The notes under the pieces were generated by a model. The model was not told the DNA's origin, did no database searches, and worked only from the letters and a program-made list of their open reading frames with translations. A stretch of DNA of 63,762 bases from positions 1-63,762 of the forward strand of contig JAFEGX010000011.1 of assembly GCA_018239675.1 (NCBI GenBank), given 5' to 3'. This document shows, piece after piece, positions 43,122-52,199 of this stretch. The translations under genes and the position numbers were made by a program. How positions within the stretch are numbered: position 1 is the first letter of the stretch; each line of letters opens with the position of its first letter. This DNA is from Verrucomicrobiota bacterium (GTDB lineage: Bacteria > Verrucomicrobiota > Verrucomicrobiia > Opitutales > Opitutaceae).

Positions 43122-44393
43122 TCAGGCGCGTTGCTCGACGAGCCGCTGGGCCATTGCCGCCCATTCCCGGAGGTGCTCCGGGCGGCGCGCCACGGTCGAG
43201 ATGTCCTTGAGCACGATCTCGACGTGGCCGCCGCGCGTGCAGTCGAGCATCCGCCCGAGCTCGGCCCTGGCCTTCGGGAGGTCCCAGGTGTCGGTCGCAA
43301 ACACCGCGGGATTGGGCTTGTAGCTGAAGACGTAGTCGCCCCGGACGGCGGCCGCGGCGCGGTCGACGTGGATGCGGTAGTTCATCGAGACCTTCCGGAT
43401 GTTCGGGATCCGGCGGATGATCTCCATCTTGATGTCGAGCGCCTCGCAGCAGCCGTAGTACACCAGGCCCCAGCGCTCGTACCACGGGCGGTCGTGCCGC
43501 AGGGCGAACTCCCAGTGCATCTCGGGCGAAACCTCGGTGAAGATCTGGGCGTTGCCGCAGCCCCAGACGTGCTCGGGCCGGACGTGCGCCGGGTCGAAGC
43601 CGGCCTTCGGCAGCTGCGTCGTGTAGCCGTAAGCGCCCGAGCCGATGCGGCAGTTGTTGAGGTTCGACGCGAGGAGGTTGTGCGCCACCAGCTGGTCGAG
43701 CTCGATCAGGTAGCACTGCACGATGCGCTCGACCGCGGCGTTGATCACCTCGGGCTGCTCGATCAGGTCCGCCAGCGCCTCCTGCACCCCGTACCACATC
43801 ACGAGGTTGTCCCACGGGGTGTACCAGTAGTTGTTCAGCCCGCGCTCGCGGACCGGCATCAGGTCGCCGAAGGCCGTGCGCATCGCGTCCAGCCGCGCGG
43901 CGGTGTCGGCGCGGTCGACCGTGACCACGGGGTCCTTGATCTTGGGCAGGTCGGCCAGCGATTTGATCTGCGGCTCGAAGTGCTGCGACGAGATCCCGCC
44001 GTTGGTGATGTTGAGCAGCTCGCCCTGGCGAATGATGCCGAAGCTCGTGCTGCGCCACGCGATCGGGCACGGCACATGGTCGTCAAAGATCATGTCGCCC
44101 GGGAAATTCCGCCAGGCGTACAGCTGGCGCCGCAGGTCGACCTCCACCTGGCGCGCCCACGCCGCCTCGCAGCGGTTGACCAGCTCCGGCACGTTCGCGC
44201 TGAACTCGTGCCACGGCACCTCGGTGATCCAGATCATCGGGCGCACGCTGCGCAGGTCGTTCATTGCCTCCCACAGCCGCGCCTTTTCCCGGTGCACCGG
44301 GAGGGCGGCAATCGCGGCGTACTGGCCGACGAGGTCACGCAGAATCTCGCGGTCGTGCGCGGTCAGGACGACGGGCTCGGCGGCGGGGGTCAC
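43122..44393 (-). CDS. Divergent UroD-superfamily protein (no. 6)
   Basis: 423 residues, the longest and most divergent member. It has barrel-type segments (LVYYGCCEALDIKMEIIRRIPNIRKVSM and ATDTWDLPKARAELGRMLDCTRGGHVEIVLKD) but no His-x-Cys-Gly or Asp-Gly loop at the usual place. Cys-Cys and a Cys-x6-His-like pair near the C-terminus could replace it. GTG start at 44393 overlaps the stop of no. 7 (GTGA), so the two are translationally coupled. The in-frame Arg/Gly-rich extension to 44489 overlaps no. 7 and is rejected. Could be a subunit or a different reaction. Confidence 0.7.
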   Translation of the reverse strand: MTPAAEPVVLTAHDREILRDLVGQYAAIAALPVHREKARLWEAMNDLRSVRPMIWITEVPWHEFSANVPELVNRCEAAWARQVEVDLRRQLYAWRNFPGDMIFDDHVPCPIAWRSTSFGIIRQGELLNITNGGISSQHFEPQIKSLADLPKIKDPVVTVDRADTAARLDAMRTAFGDLMPVRERGLNNYWYTPWDNLVMWYGVQEALADLIEQPEVINAAVERIVQCYLIELDQLVAHNLLASNLNNCRIGSGAYGYTTQLPKAGFDPAHVRPEHVWGCGNAQIFTEVSPEMHWEFALRHDRPWYERWGLVYYGCCEALDIKMEIIRRIPNIRKVSMNYRIHVDRAAAAVRGDYVFSYKPNPAVFATDTWDLPKARAELGRMLDCTRGGHVEIVLKDISTVARRPEHLREWAAMAQRLVEQRA

Positions 44394-45427
44394 GGCCGTC
44401 CTCCCTTCGCGGGCGCCGCCGTCAGCCGGTCCCAGGCCGCGTACACCTCGCGGACGTTCTCGGGCCGGGCGGCGGCGCCAAACTCGCACTGGGCGATGCA
44501 GCCGCCGTGGCGCCAGAGGTGACGGTGGACGCCCTCGACCGCCCGCGCGATGTCCTCGGGGGTGCCATCGGGCAGCAGATGCTGGCGGTCGATCTCACCC
44601 CAGAACGTGATCTTCCCGGCGAAGGGCGCGAGGGTCTCGACCCCCATGCAGAAGAGCTGGGAGTTCACCGCGTCGATCCCGATCTCGACCAGGTCGGGAT
44701 AGATCGCGGCGATGTGCCCGTCGGAGTGCATGAAGAGCTTCTTCCCGCGGGCATGCGCGATCTGGGCGTAGTCGCGGTACATCGGCTTGAAGAGCTCGCG
44801 CCACAGGCGCGGCGCGATCAGCAGGGCGCGCTGCGAGCCCCAGTCGTCCATGAAGCGCAGCGCGTCGACATCGGTCCGGGCCCACGCCTCCAGCAGCTCG
44901 CAGTAGAACGCGTGCATCTCGCGCAGGAAGGCCGTGAGTTCCGGCGGCGGGTCGGCGAGGTCCACGTAGAGGTTCTCCGAGCCGCGGATGAACTGGAGCT
45001 GCTCGAACGGCCGCGGGCAGCAGGCGGAGAACGCGAACCGCTCGGTCACGGCGCAGTCGCGGTTGACCGCGTCGCGGTCCAGGGTGAGCCACTCGCGCGG
45101 GATATGCACGCGAGCGCGGTCGGCGGCCCAGTCGGCGACCTGCGGGACCTTCACCTCGCCGATGACGCCGCGCTGGATGTTGATGAACGTGCAGCCCCAC
45201 TCGTCGGTGAACTCGCCGACCACGTGGGGCTGGCCGCGCGTCGGGGCGACCTCGCGCTCGTGGCCGGAGATGGCCGTGAAATCCGGGGGAAACTCGCGCT
45301 CGATCTCCCGCAGGGGCCCGGGGTGGGACTCCGCCGCGATGGGGAGGACCCAGAGGTCGCGGGCCGCGCGCGGCGGCCCGGCAAATTCGAGGGTGCGGTG
45401 CACAATCTCTCGGGGGGTGGCGCTCAT
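44390..45427 (-). CDS. UroD-superfamily protein, putative methyltransferase (no. 7)
   Basis: 345 residues. Loop KLFMHSDGHIAAIYPDLVE (about 231-249) has His-x-Asp-Gly in place of His-x-Cys-Gly, and a late Cys is kept in GGCIAQCEFGAAARPENV (about 306-323), similar in position to the third zinc ligand of MtaA. So two of three ligand positions match, with Asp for the middle Cys. Co-directional with RACo (52-bp gap) and coupled to no. 6, hence part of the activation operon. Confidence 0.82.
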   Translation of the reverse strand: MSATPREIVHRTLEFAGPPRAARDLWVLPIAAESHPGPLREIEREFPPDFTAISGHEREVAPTRGQPHVVGEFTDEWGCTFINIQRGVIGEVKVPQVADWAADRARVHIPREWLTLDRDAVNRDCAVTERFAFSACCPRPFEQLQFIRGSENLYVDLADPPPELTAFLREMHAFYCELLEAWARTDVDALRFMDDWGSQRALLIAPRLWRELFKPMYRDYAQIAHARGKKLFMHSDGHIAAIYPDLVEIGIDAVNSQLFCMGVETLAPFAGKITFWGEIDRQHLLPDGTPEDIARAVEGVHRHLWRHGGCIAQCEFGAAARPENVREVYAAWDRLTAAPAKGGRP

Positions 45428-45479
45428 GGTGAGGGGGGCGAGCGGCGGAGAGCGCGGGCGTGGGGTGGCGCGCGGCGGA

Positions 45480-47111
45480 TCAGGGCAGCATCAGTTGGTC
45501 GATATAGGAGTCTTCAAAGCCGGGTTGGAGGTTGAGCTCGATCGATTCCATCCGCGCGCACGCCGTCTTCATCTCCGCGAGGAGACTGCGGTCGTGGAGC
45601 GCGAGGAAGGCGCCGCCGAGCGAGGTGTTGCCGACGACCTGGATCTGCCCCGGGGTGAACCCGGGCAGCAGGCCGCAGCCGATGGCGTGTTCCAGCGAGA
45701 GGTGCAGGCCGAAGCCGCCGGCGAGGTAGACGGTCTTCACGTCGGCCGCGGTGGTGTCGAGGAGGCCGAGCAGCGTGTTGATGCCGGCCGCGATCGCCGC
45801 TTTGGCCTGAAGGAGGCGCGCAATGTCGACCTCCGAGATCCAGACGGCGCCGGACGCCCCGTGCGGGTGGACCTGGAGCTTGCGGCCGTACTCGTCGGCC
45901 TGCACCACGGCGCCCGCGCGCGCGACAAACTCGTCCGTGAGCCGGCCGCTCGAGTTCACGATCCCGGCCCGCCGGCTCTCCCAGAGGAAGTCCACGTAGG
46001 CGGACCCGCAGATGCCGATCGGCCGGGCGCCGCCGCCGATCACGCCGACCTCCGCAGCGTAGGGCCGGCCCCGCAGCGCGATGCGCTCGATCGCGCCCTT
46101 CACGCCGCGCGTGCCGCTCGTGAGGCCCGCCCCCTCGAAGGCCGGGCCCGCGGCGGTGGCGCACCCGACCAGCCGGTCGCCCACCTTGGCGATGATCTCG
46201 CCGTTGGTGCCGACGTCGACCAGCAGCACCGGGCCGTCGTCGTACATCATGCCAGTCGCCACCAGCCCCGCGGCCAGGTCGGCGCCCACGTAGGCGGCCG
46301 GGCCGGGCAGCAGGTGCACGCGGGCCTCCGGCCCGCCGAACGCCAGCTGCAGGTCCGCCGGGGCGTAGACGCGGTGCTCCAGGAACACCGGAGTGAACGG
46401 ATGCACGCCCAGCGGGCTCGGGTCCTCGCCCGCCAGCAGGTGCTGCATGGTGGTGTTCGCGGCGACGGTCATGATCCCGACGTCGGCCGGCGACACCTGC
46501 GCCTCGGCGCAGGCCTCGGCGAGGAGCACCTGGATCGTCTCGACCGCGACGGCATGCTGGAGCTGGCGCACGCCCGCCGGGTTCTGGTGGCAGTGCTGGA
46601 TGCGGGTGAGCACGTCTTCGCCGTGCCGGATCTGGGCGTTGAACGCCGAGGCCTCGCCCAGCACCTTGCCGGTCGCGAGCTCGCAGAGCAGGAGGGCCAC
46701 CGTGGTGGTGCCGATGTCGACCGCGGCGCCGAGGCGAGCGCGGGGATCGAGCGGGTCGTGGGCCCACGGGACGTTGATCTTGAACTCGGCCACGACCGCC
46801 GGCTCGTGGCGGAGCAGCGAGCGGGCGGGGATCGTGATGGTGGCGTCCGCGCCCTCGACGAGGCGCAACTGGCAGGACCGCAGGCGGTCGCCGGGCCCGG
46901 CCTCCACCACCGCGCCGTCGGACGCGCGCCGCAGCCGGCCCTGGCGGAGGCCGATCTCGCAGCCGCCGCAGAGGCCCCGGCCGGCGCAGCGGGTGTTGAG
47001 CGGGTTGCCGCGGTGGGCCAGCAACTCGGAGAGCGGCAGGTTGAGGTCGCCGGCGCTCAGGCCGAGGTCGACCGGCCCGTCGGGCGTTTCAAGATGCAGG
47101 TGCGTTTTGAT
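45480..47111 (-). CDS. RACo-type reductive activator of corrinoid proteins ([2Fe-2S] ferredoxin plus ASKHA domain)
   Basis: About 543 residues. The N-terminal [2Fe-2S] motif is TRCAGRGLCGGC with a fourth Cys in RLRSCQLRL. The DUF4445/ASKHA ATPase part carries DIGTTTVALLLCEL, FNAQIRHGEDVLTRI, LVDVGTNGEII and AGGFGLHL. In known systems it re-reduces inactive Co(II) corrinoid to Co(I) at the cost of ATP. The ferredoxin strand KTHLHLETPDGPVDL extends upstream of every ATG/GTG/TTG: only ATC at 47109-47111, with GGAG 10 bases before it, can start the full domain; the first canonical start, TTG at 47024, would remove 29 residues. An in-frame stop lies at 47157-47159. Overlaps the DUF1638 gene by 23 bp. 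Confidence 0.88.
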   Translation of the reverse strand: MKTHLHLETPDGPVDLGLSAGDLNLPLSELLAHRGNPLNTRCAGRGLCGGCEIGLRQGRLRRASDGAVVEAGPGDRLRSCQLRLVEGADATITIPARSLLRHEPAVVAEFKINVPWAHDPLDPRARLGAAVDIGTTTVALLLCELATGKVLGEASAFNAQIRHGEDVLTRIQHCHQNPAGVRQLQHAVAVETIQVLLAEACAEAQVSPADVGIMTVAANTTMQHLLAGEDPSPLGVHPFTPVFLEHRVYAPADLQLAFGGPEARVHLLPGPAAYVGADLAAGLVATGMMYDDGPVLLVDVGTNGEIIAKVGDRLVGCATAAGPAFEGAGLTSGTRGVKGAIERIALRGRPYAAEVGVIGGGARPIGICGSAYVDFLWESRRAGIVNSSGRLTDEFVARAGAVVQADEYGRKLQVHPHGASGAVWISEVDIARLLQAKAAIAAGINTLLGLLDTTAADVKTVYLAGGFGLHLSLEHAIGCGLLPGFTPGQIQVVGNTSLGGAFLALHDRSLLAEMKTACARMESIELNLQPGFEDSYIDQLMLP

Positions 47112-47847
47112 GGGCGAGAGTCTCCGGTTCGGCGCGGATGATGTCGTCGTCCGCGGTCAGGCGAATCACGTGCCGGGGCGGCACGACCAGGAAGCGGCGG
47201 GGGTCCCAGTCGCCCGCGAGCAGGGCGCGGAGCAGCGCGGGGTCACCCGTTAACTCCTCGAACGACCAGCCCTGGCAGGCGGCGCAGGCCTGGGTGTAGG
47301 CGACGTCCTGCCGCGGCTGGCCGAGGCCGAGCCCCACGTAGACGGCGCGGGTGTAATGGGCGAAGCCGGCGCGGTCCATCTCAAGCAGGTACTCCACGTC
47401 ATCCTCGCCGAACTTCTCGGCATACTCCCGCCGAAGCCGCGCCTCGCGCTCGGGTCCCGGGGTGGCCCGGCCGCGGATCCAGCCCGGCTGGTACCAGTAA
47501 GTGCCCGGGTGGGCGCGCTGATACGCGGCATAGCGGTCCTTGTCGCCGAGGAAGAGCGTGACGCAGTCGTGGGCCCGCGCGATCACCAGCGGGCACCGGT
47601 CGTGGCGAAGATTCTCCACCCCGCGGCTGCAGAGCCCGTAGACCAGCACGATGGCCTCGACCGCCGGGTCGGCCTCGGCGCGGTCGACCGCCGCCTGCAG
47701 CTCGACCCGCATCCGGGCAGGGTCCTCATGCAGCCCCTGCGGCAGGAACTCCAGCCGCCGGACCTGCGGTCGGTCCGCCGCGTAATGCCGCACCTCGGGT
47801 TCGAGCACGCCGCAGGCAATCACCGCTATGATGGATGAATTGGGCAT
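47089..47847 (-). CDS. DUF1638 protein associated with corrinoid methyltransferases
   Basis: 252 residues. Typical DUF1638 features: IAVIACGVLEPEVRHY at the start, GLHEDPARM, the VLVYGLCSRGVENL and LVIARAHDCVTLFLGDKDRY segments and PGTYWYQPGWI. Several Cys (CGV, GLCS, DCV, CAAC) could hold a metal or corrinoid-related ligand. Genes of this family commonly sit beside corrinoid methyltransferases; the biochemical role is unknown to me. Start ATG 47847; it is the first gene of the minus-strand RACo operon, divergent from the corrinoid protein gene. Confidence 0.8.
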   Translation of the reverse strand: MPNSSIIAVIACGVLEPEVRHYAADRPQVRRLEFLPQGLHEDPARMRVELQAAVDRAEADPAVEAIVLVYGLCSRGVENLRHDRCPLVIARAHDCVTLFLGDKDRYAAYQRAHPGTYWYQPGWIRGRATPGPEREARLRREYAEKFGEDDVEYLLEMDRAGFAHYTRAVYVGLGLGQPRQDVAYTQACAACQGWSFEELTGDPALLRALLAGDWDPRRFLVVPPRHVIRLTADDDIIRAEPETLAHQNAPAS

Positions 47848-48020
47848 TTTTTGCTGTGGGCTTAAGCTGCGCTTGTGGGCTGATTAAGACTGTAAACTCC
47901 GGTCGCGAGACCCTGACAACGCATGCCGCATGTAACAATTGGTAATAGTTGTGTGCAAGGGGGGAGGTTTCGCGGTATGGGCATTTACTTCCCGGCGGCG
48001 GCGGTCCTAGAAACAGACGT
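47848..48020. promoter_or_regulatory. Divergent promoter region between DUF1638/RACo and corrinoid-protein operons
   Basis: This 173-bp AT-richer stretch drives both halves of the demethylation locus. Structures seen: direct repeats TGTGGGCTTAAG (47855-47866) and TGTGGGCTGATTAAG (47874-47888), GGTCGCGAGACC (47901-47912), and on the minus strand TTGTCA (47914-47919) followed 19 bp later by TACAGT, a weak -35/-10 pair. A GGGGGGAGG tract lies at 47960-47968. I find no cobalamin-riboswitch box. Confidence 0.4.
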
Positions 48021-48659
48021 ATGCCCCTCCTCAATGACTTGACTGCTGCCGTGGCTGCCGGAAAGCGGGCGGACACTGTGCGGCTTACCCAGGAACTCCT
48101 CGCGGCCGGCACTGGCCCGCAGACCATCGTCGAGCAGGGCCTCGTGCCCGGCATGGCGATCGTCGGCGACCAGTTCAAACGGAACGAGATCTTCGTGCCC
48201 GAGATGCTCGTCGCGGCCCGGGCGATGAAGGAGGCGCTGAAGCTGCTCGAGCCGCTCCTGGCGAGCGCGGGCATCAAGCCGAAATACACGGCCGTGATCG
48301 GCACGGTGCAGGGCGACCTGCACGACATCGGCAAGAACCTCATCTCCATGATGTGGCGCGGCGCGAACTTCGCCGTCGTCGACCTCGGCACCAACGTGCC
48401 GCCGGAGAAATACCTCGCCGCCGCGCAGGAGCACAAGGCCCACCTCGTCGGCCTCTCCGCGCTGCTCACCACGACCATGCCCGCCATGAAGGAGACCGTC
48501 CGCGTGCTGAAGGCCGCGGGCCTCACCCACACGAAGATCATGGTCGGCGGCGCCCCCATCACCCAGGCTTTCGCGGACGACATCGGTGCGGACGGCTATG
48601 CCGCCGACGCCGGCACGGCCGTGGACGTCGCCAAGCAACTCGTGGCAGTGGCGGCCTGA
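48021..48659 (+). CDS. Corrinoid protein (methyl carrier, MtaC/MtbC-like)
   Basis: 212 residues: a four-helix cap (about 1-85) and a B12-binding Rossmann domain with the lower-ligand motif GDLHDIGKNLI (D-x-H-x-x-G, about 98-108), a Ser/Thr loop LSALLTTTM and VGGAPI. His of the motif coordinates the corrinoid cobalt. It is the only corrinoid-binding gene in the window, yet twelve UroD-like enzymes surround it, so it should serve as a shared carrier. First gene of an eight-gene plus operon. ATG at 48021 chosen; the frame extends upstream without homology. Confidence 0.93.
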   Translation: MPLLNDLTAAVAAGKRADTVRLTQELLAAGTGPQTIVEQGLVPGMAIVGDQFKRNEIFVPEMLVAARAMKEALKLLEPLLASAGIKPKYTAVIGTVQGDLHDIGKNLISMMWRGANFAVVDLGTNVPPEKYLAAAQEHKAHLVGLSALLTTTMPAMKETVRVLKAAGLTHTKIMVGGAPITQAFADDIGADGYAADAGTAVDVAKQLVAVAA

Positions 48660-48696
48660 ACCAGGCCTCCGCCCCCGGTTTCCATGGGGACCGGAC

Positions 48697-49782
48697 ATGA
48701 CGACGACATCCATGACTGGGTGCGAACGCGTCAACCGCATGTTCGCCCGGCAGGACCAGGACCGCATTCCGCGGCAGGACACCTTCTGGCCCGAAACGAT
48801 CAGCCGTTGGCAGCGCGAGGGGCTGCAATGGGATCATAACGACGCGCTGCGCCTGCTCGAGGCGGACTTCCAGGCCCTGTGCTGGTCCTGGCCGGCCGTG
48901 TTTCCCGGGCAGCGCGAGGTGCTGAGCCAGGACGCGGAAACCGAGACCGTGCGCGACGCCTGGGGCGGCGTCGCGCGCTTCTGGAAGGGCCGCTCCGGCA
49001 CCCCCGAGCACATCAGCTTCGGCTGCGACTCGCGCGCGGCCTGGGAGCGGACCTACCGGCCCGCCATGCTCGCGGCCCCCAACCAGATCGACACGAGGCT
49101 CGCCGCCCTGCGCTACCGCGAAGCCCGGCAGCTCGGCAAGTGGACCCACCTGTCCGGCGTCGAGGGTTTTGAGGCCCTCCGCCGGCTCATCGGCGACGAG
49201 GTCTTCCTGGTCGCGATGATCGAGGACCCGGAATGGGTCCGCGACATCGTCAAGGTCCACACCGAGATCGTGCTCCGCTCCTGGGAGGCGGTCATCGCCG
49301 AGGGCTGCCAGCCCGACGGCGTCTGGATCTATGGCGACATGGCTTTCAACCACGCCACGATGTGCTCGCCCGCGATGTACCGGGAGCTGGTCTGGCCGTT
49401 CCACCGGCAGATGGCCGACTGGGCGCACCAGCGGGGCATGAAGGTGATCTACCACACCGACGGCCGCGTCAGCAGCGTCCTCGACCTTTACGTCGCCGCC
49501 GGCTTCGACTGCCTGCAGCCGATCGAGGCGAAGGCCGGCATGGACATCCGGCAGTTTGCCCCCACCCACGGCGACCGCCTCGCGATGTTCGGCAACATCG
49601 ACGTGATGAAGATGGCGACGAACGACCTCGACCTGCTCGAGGAGGAGATTCGCACCAAGTTCGCCGCCGGCATGGCCACGCGCGGCTACGCCTACCACTC
49701 CGACCACTCCGTGCCGCCGCAGGTCAGCTGGCAGACCTACCAGGGCATCATCCGCCTCGTGGAGAAATACGGCTACTACTGA
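48697..49782 (+). CDS. UroD-superfamily protein, putative corrinoid methyltransferase (no. 8)
   Basis: 361 residues. Loop MKVIYHTDGRVSSVLDLYVAAG (about 249-270), His-x-Asp-Gly class as in no. 7, and late loop YHSDHSVPPQVSW (about 334-346). 37 bp after the corrinoid gene, with a GGGGACCGG segment before ATG 48697. Being directly next to the carrier makes it the best candidate for the principal substrate:corrinoid methyltransferase. Residues near the N-terminus (FWPETISRWQREGLQWD) resemble those of paralogues 3 and 9. Confidence 0.85.
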   Translation: MTTTSMTGCERVNRMFARQDQDRIPRQDTFWPETISRWQREGLQWDHNDALRLLEADFQALCWSWPAVFPGQREVLSQDAETETVRDAWGGVARFWKGRSGTPEHISFGCDSRAAWERTYRPAMLAAPNQIDTRLAALRYREARQLGKWTHLSGVEGFEALRRLIGDEVFLVAMIEDPEWVRDIVKVHTEIVLRSWEAVIAEGCQPDGVWIYGDMAFNHATMCSPAMYRELVWPFHRQMADWAHQRGMKVIYHTDGRVSSVLDLYVAAGFDCLQPIEAKAGMDIRQFAPTHGDRLAMFGNIDVMKMATNDLDLLEEEIRTKFAAGMATRGYAYHSDHSVPPQVSWQTYQGIIRLVEKYGYY

Positions 49783-49790
49783 CCCTTCGC

Positions 49791-50921
49791 ATGACCCCCT
49801 CACCCATCCAACCCTTCCTCCCGAAGTGGCGCGGCACGCTGACCGACCGCGAGCGATTCCGCCGCCAGATGCACCACCAGCCGGTGGACCGCTGTTTCAA
49901 CATGGAGTTCGGGTACTGGGACGACAACTTCAAGCTCTGGCCGATGTTCCGGGACCACGGCATCACGAACAACAGCGACGCCGACATCTTCCTGAACTTC
50001 GACCGCACCGACGTCATCTACACCCCGTGGATGCACCCGGTGTTCCCCACCGAGGAGATCTCGCACACGGCCAACAGCCGGATCCTCCGCAACGGCGACG
50101 GCCTCATCGCCGAGGTGCCGCTCGACGGCCACGACACCATCCCGCACTTCCTCGAGGCCACGGTGAAGACGCCGGCGGACTGGGCGAAGGTGAAGGCCGA
50201 GCGCTTTGACCGCGGCCATCCCGACCGCCGGCTCGACGTCGCCGCGCTCCAGCAGAAGCACCCGGCCGACCGCGACTACCCGGTCGGCATCTGGTGCGGC
50301 TCGATGATCGGCAAGGTCCGCGACATGCTCACGGTCGAGGGCCTCGCCTACGCCGTCTACGACTACCCCGAGATGGTCGAGGACATCGTCGAGGTGTCCT
50401 GCCAGCTGATCGAGGACACGCTCGACCAGGTGCTCCCGCACCTGAAGTTCGACTTCGCCTCGGGCTGGGAGGACATCTGCTACAAGAGCGGCCCGCTGGT
50501 CTCGGTCGGCTTCTTCCGCGACGTCGTGGTGCCGCGCTACCAGCGCATCACGAAGAAGCTCCGCGCGCACGGCGTGGACATCTTCTGGATCGACTGCGAC
50601 GGCGACGTCCGGCCGCTGATCCCCCACTTCCTCGCCGGCGGCGTGAACACGATGTTCCCGTGGGAGGTGAACGGCTCCGGCCACCCGGGTGAGTCGCTCG
50701 AGAAATGGGGTCCCGAGCTCCGCATCATGGGCGGCATGGACAAGATGGTCCTGGGCCGCAGCCGGGCCGAGATCCGCTCCTACCTCGGGTCGCTCGTGCC
50801 CTACGTCGCGAAAGGCGGGTTCATCCCGTTCTGCGACCACCGCTGCCCGCCGAACGTGGATCCGGACGACTACCTGTACTACCTCCGGCTGAAGGAGGAC
50901 CTGCTGGGCCTGAAGGCCTGA
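49791..50921 (+). CDS. UroD-superfamily protein, putative corrinoid methyltransferase (no. 9)
   Basis: 376 residues. Metal-type loop VDIFWIDCDGDVRPLIPHF (about 262-280), late loop GGFIPFCDHRCPPNVDPDDY (about 343-362) with two Cys and a His that could form a metal site of their own. Start ATG 49791 is 8 bp after no. 8; the long open frame reaching back to 49233 is out-of-family sequence. Strong co-transcription with the corrinoid gene. Substrate unknown. Confidence 0.83.
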   Translation: MTPSPIQPFLPKWRGTLTDRERFRRQMHHQPVDRCFNMEFGYWDDNFKLWPMFRDHGITNNSDADIFLNFDRTDVIYTPWMHPVFPTEEISHTANSRILRNGDGLIAEVPLDGHDTIPHFLEATVKTPADWAKVKAERFDRGHPDRRLDVAALQQKHPADRDYPVGIWCGSMIGKVRDMLTVEGLAYAVYDYPEMVEDIVEVSCQLIEDTLDQVLPHLKFDFASGWEDICYKSGPLVSVGFFRDVVVPRYQRITKKLRAHGVDIFWIDCDGDVRPLIPHFLAGGVNTMFPWEVNGSGHPGESLEKWGPELRIMGGMDKMVLGRSRAEIRSYLGSLVPYVAKGGFIPFCDHRCPPNVDPDDYLYYLRLKEDLLGLKA

Positions 50922-50930
50922 GGCGCGCCC

Positions 50931-52190
50931 ATGACCTCGCGCGAAAAAGTCCAGCGGGCGCTTGCCCACCAGCCCGGCCCGGTCCCGGTGGACTTCGGCA
51001 GCACCGGCCTGACCAGCCTCCACGTCAGCTGCGTCGCCGCGCTGCGCGAGCACTACGGCCTGCCCCCGCACCCGGTGAAGGTCATCGAGCCCTTCCAGAT
51101 GCTTGGCGAGGTGGAGGACGACCTCGCCCGCGCGCTCGGCTCGGACTGCGTCGGCGCGAACGGCCGGGGCACCATGTTCGGCTTTCCCAACGAGGGCTGG
51201 CACGAGTGGCGCGCGCCGTGGGGCCAGCTGGTGCTGGTGCCCGCGGGCTTCCGGCCCCGCGAGGAGCCGTCGGGCGACGTCTATCTCTTTCCCGAGGGCG
51301 ACACGTCGGTGCCGGCCAGCGGCCACATGCCGGCGGGCGGGTATTTCTTCGACGCGATCGTGCGGCAGGAGCCGTTCGAGGAGGACCAGCTCGACCCCGC
51401 GGACAACTGCGAGGAGTTCAAGCCCCTCGGCGCGGAGGACCTCGCCCACTGGCGGAAGGAGTTCGCCCGGGTCGCCCACGAGGACCGCGCGGTGGTCTCC
51501 GGCGTCGGCGGCACCGCGTTCGGCGACATCGCCTTCGTGCCGGCGGCGTTCCTCAAGCACCCCAAGGGCATCCGCGACATCGGCGAGTGGTACATCTCCC
51601 TCGTCGAGCGCCGCGACCTCGTGCACCGGATCTTCGACTACCAGTGCGAAGTCGCGCTGCGGAACCTCGCGACCTGGGCGAAGCTCGCGGGCGACACGGT
51701 CGACGTGATCGTGATCTGCGGGACCGACTTCGGCACGCAGCAGTCCCAGTTCTGCTCGCCGGCGACATTCGACGAGCTCTTCGCGCCGTACTACCGCCGG
51801 GTGAACGACTGGATCCACCGCCACACGAAGTGGAAGACCTTCAAGCACTCGTGCGGCGCGGTGCGGCCGCTGATCGACCACTTCATCGACGTCGGCTTCG
51901 ACATCCTCAACCCGGTGCAGTGCTCGGCGAAGGACATGGACCCGGTGCGGCTGAAGGCGGACTTCGGCGACCGGATCGTGTTCTGGGGCGGCGGCGTCGA
52001 CACGCAGCGCACCCTGCCCTTCGGCACGCCCAGGGAGGTGCGCGCCGAGGTCACCGCCCGGCTCAAGGCCTTCTCCCCGAACGGCGGCTTCGTGTTCAAC
52101 ACGATCCACAACATCCAGGCCCGGACCCCGGTCGCCAACATCATCGCGATGGTCGACGCCATCCGCGACTTCAACGGCACCGCCGCCTGA
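50931..52190 (+). CDS. UroD-superfamily protein, putative corrinoid methyltransferase (no. 10)
   Basis: 419 residues, somewhat longer than its neighbours through an insert in the N-terminal third (EEPSGDVYLFPEGDTSVPASG). It keeps His-x-Cys-Gly in WKTFKHSCGAVRPLIDHF (about 300-317); late loop is FNTIHNIQARTPVANI (about 390-405). It has the His-Cys pair shared only with no. 4 and no. 5, so zinc-dependent methyl transfer is plausible. 9 bp after no. 9 and 9 bp before no. 11. Confidence 0.83.
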   Translation: MTSREKVQRALAHQPGPVPVDFGSTGLTSLHVSCVAALREHYGLPPHPVKVIEPFQMLGEVEDDLARALGSDCVGANGRGTMFGFPNEGWHEWRAPWGQLVLVPAGFRPREEPSGDVYLFPEGDTSVPASGHMPAGGYFFDAIVRQEPFEEDQLDPADNCEEFKPLGAEDLAHWRKEFARVAHEDRAVVSGVGGTAFGDIAFVPAAFLKHPKGIRDIGEWYISLVERRDLVHRIFDYQCEVALRNLATWAKLAGDTVDVIVICGTDFGTQQSQFCSPATFDELFAPYYRRVNDWIHRHTKWKTFKHSCGAVRPLIDHFIDVGFDILNPVQCSAKDMDPVRLKADFGDRIVFWGGGVDTQRTLPFGTPREVRAEVTARLKAFSPNGGFVFNTIHNIQARTPVANIIAMVDAIRDFNGTAA

Positions 52191-52199
52191 GCCGCCGCC

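Noticed and set aside
44393..44489. N-terminal extension of UroD-like no. 6
   Set aside because: The 32 extra residues are Arg/Gly-rich, overlap gene no. 7 heavily and lack homology to family N-termini; GTG 44393 with a 4-bp overlap is more natural.
47848..48020. Cobalamin riboswitch upstream of the corrinoid operon
   Set aside because: The 173-bp region lacks a recognisable B12 box and the long conserved fold; only short direct repeats and dyads are visible.
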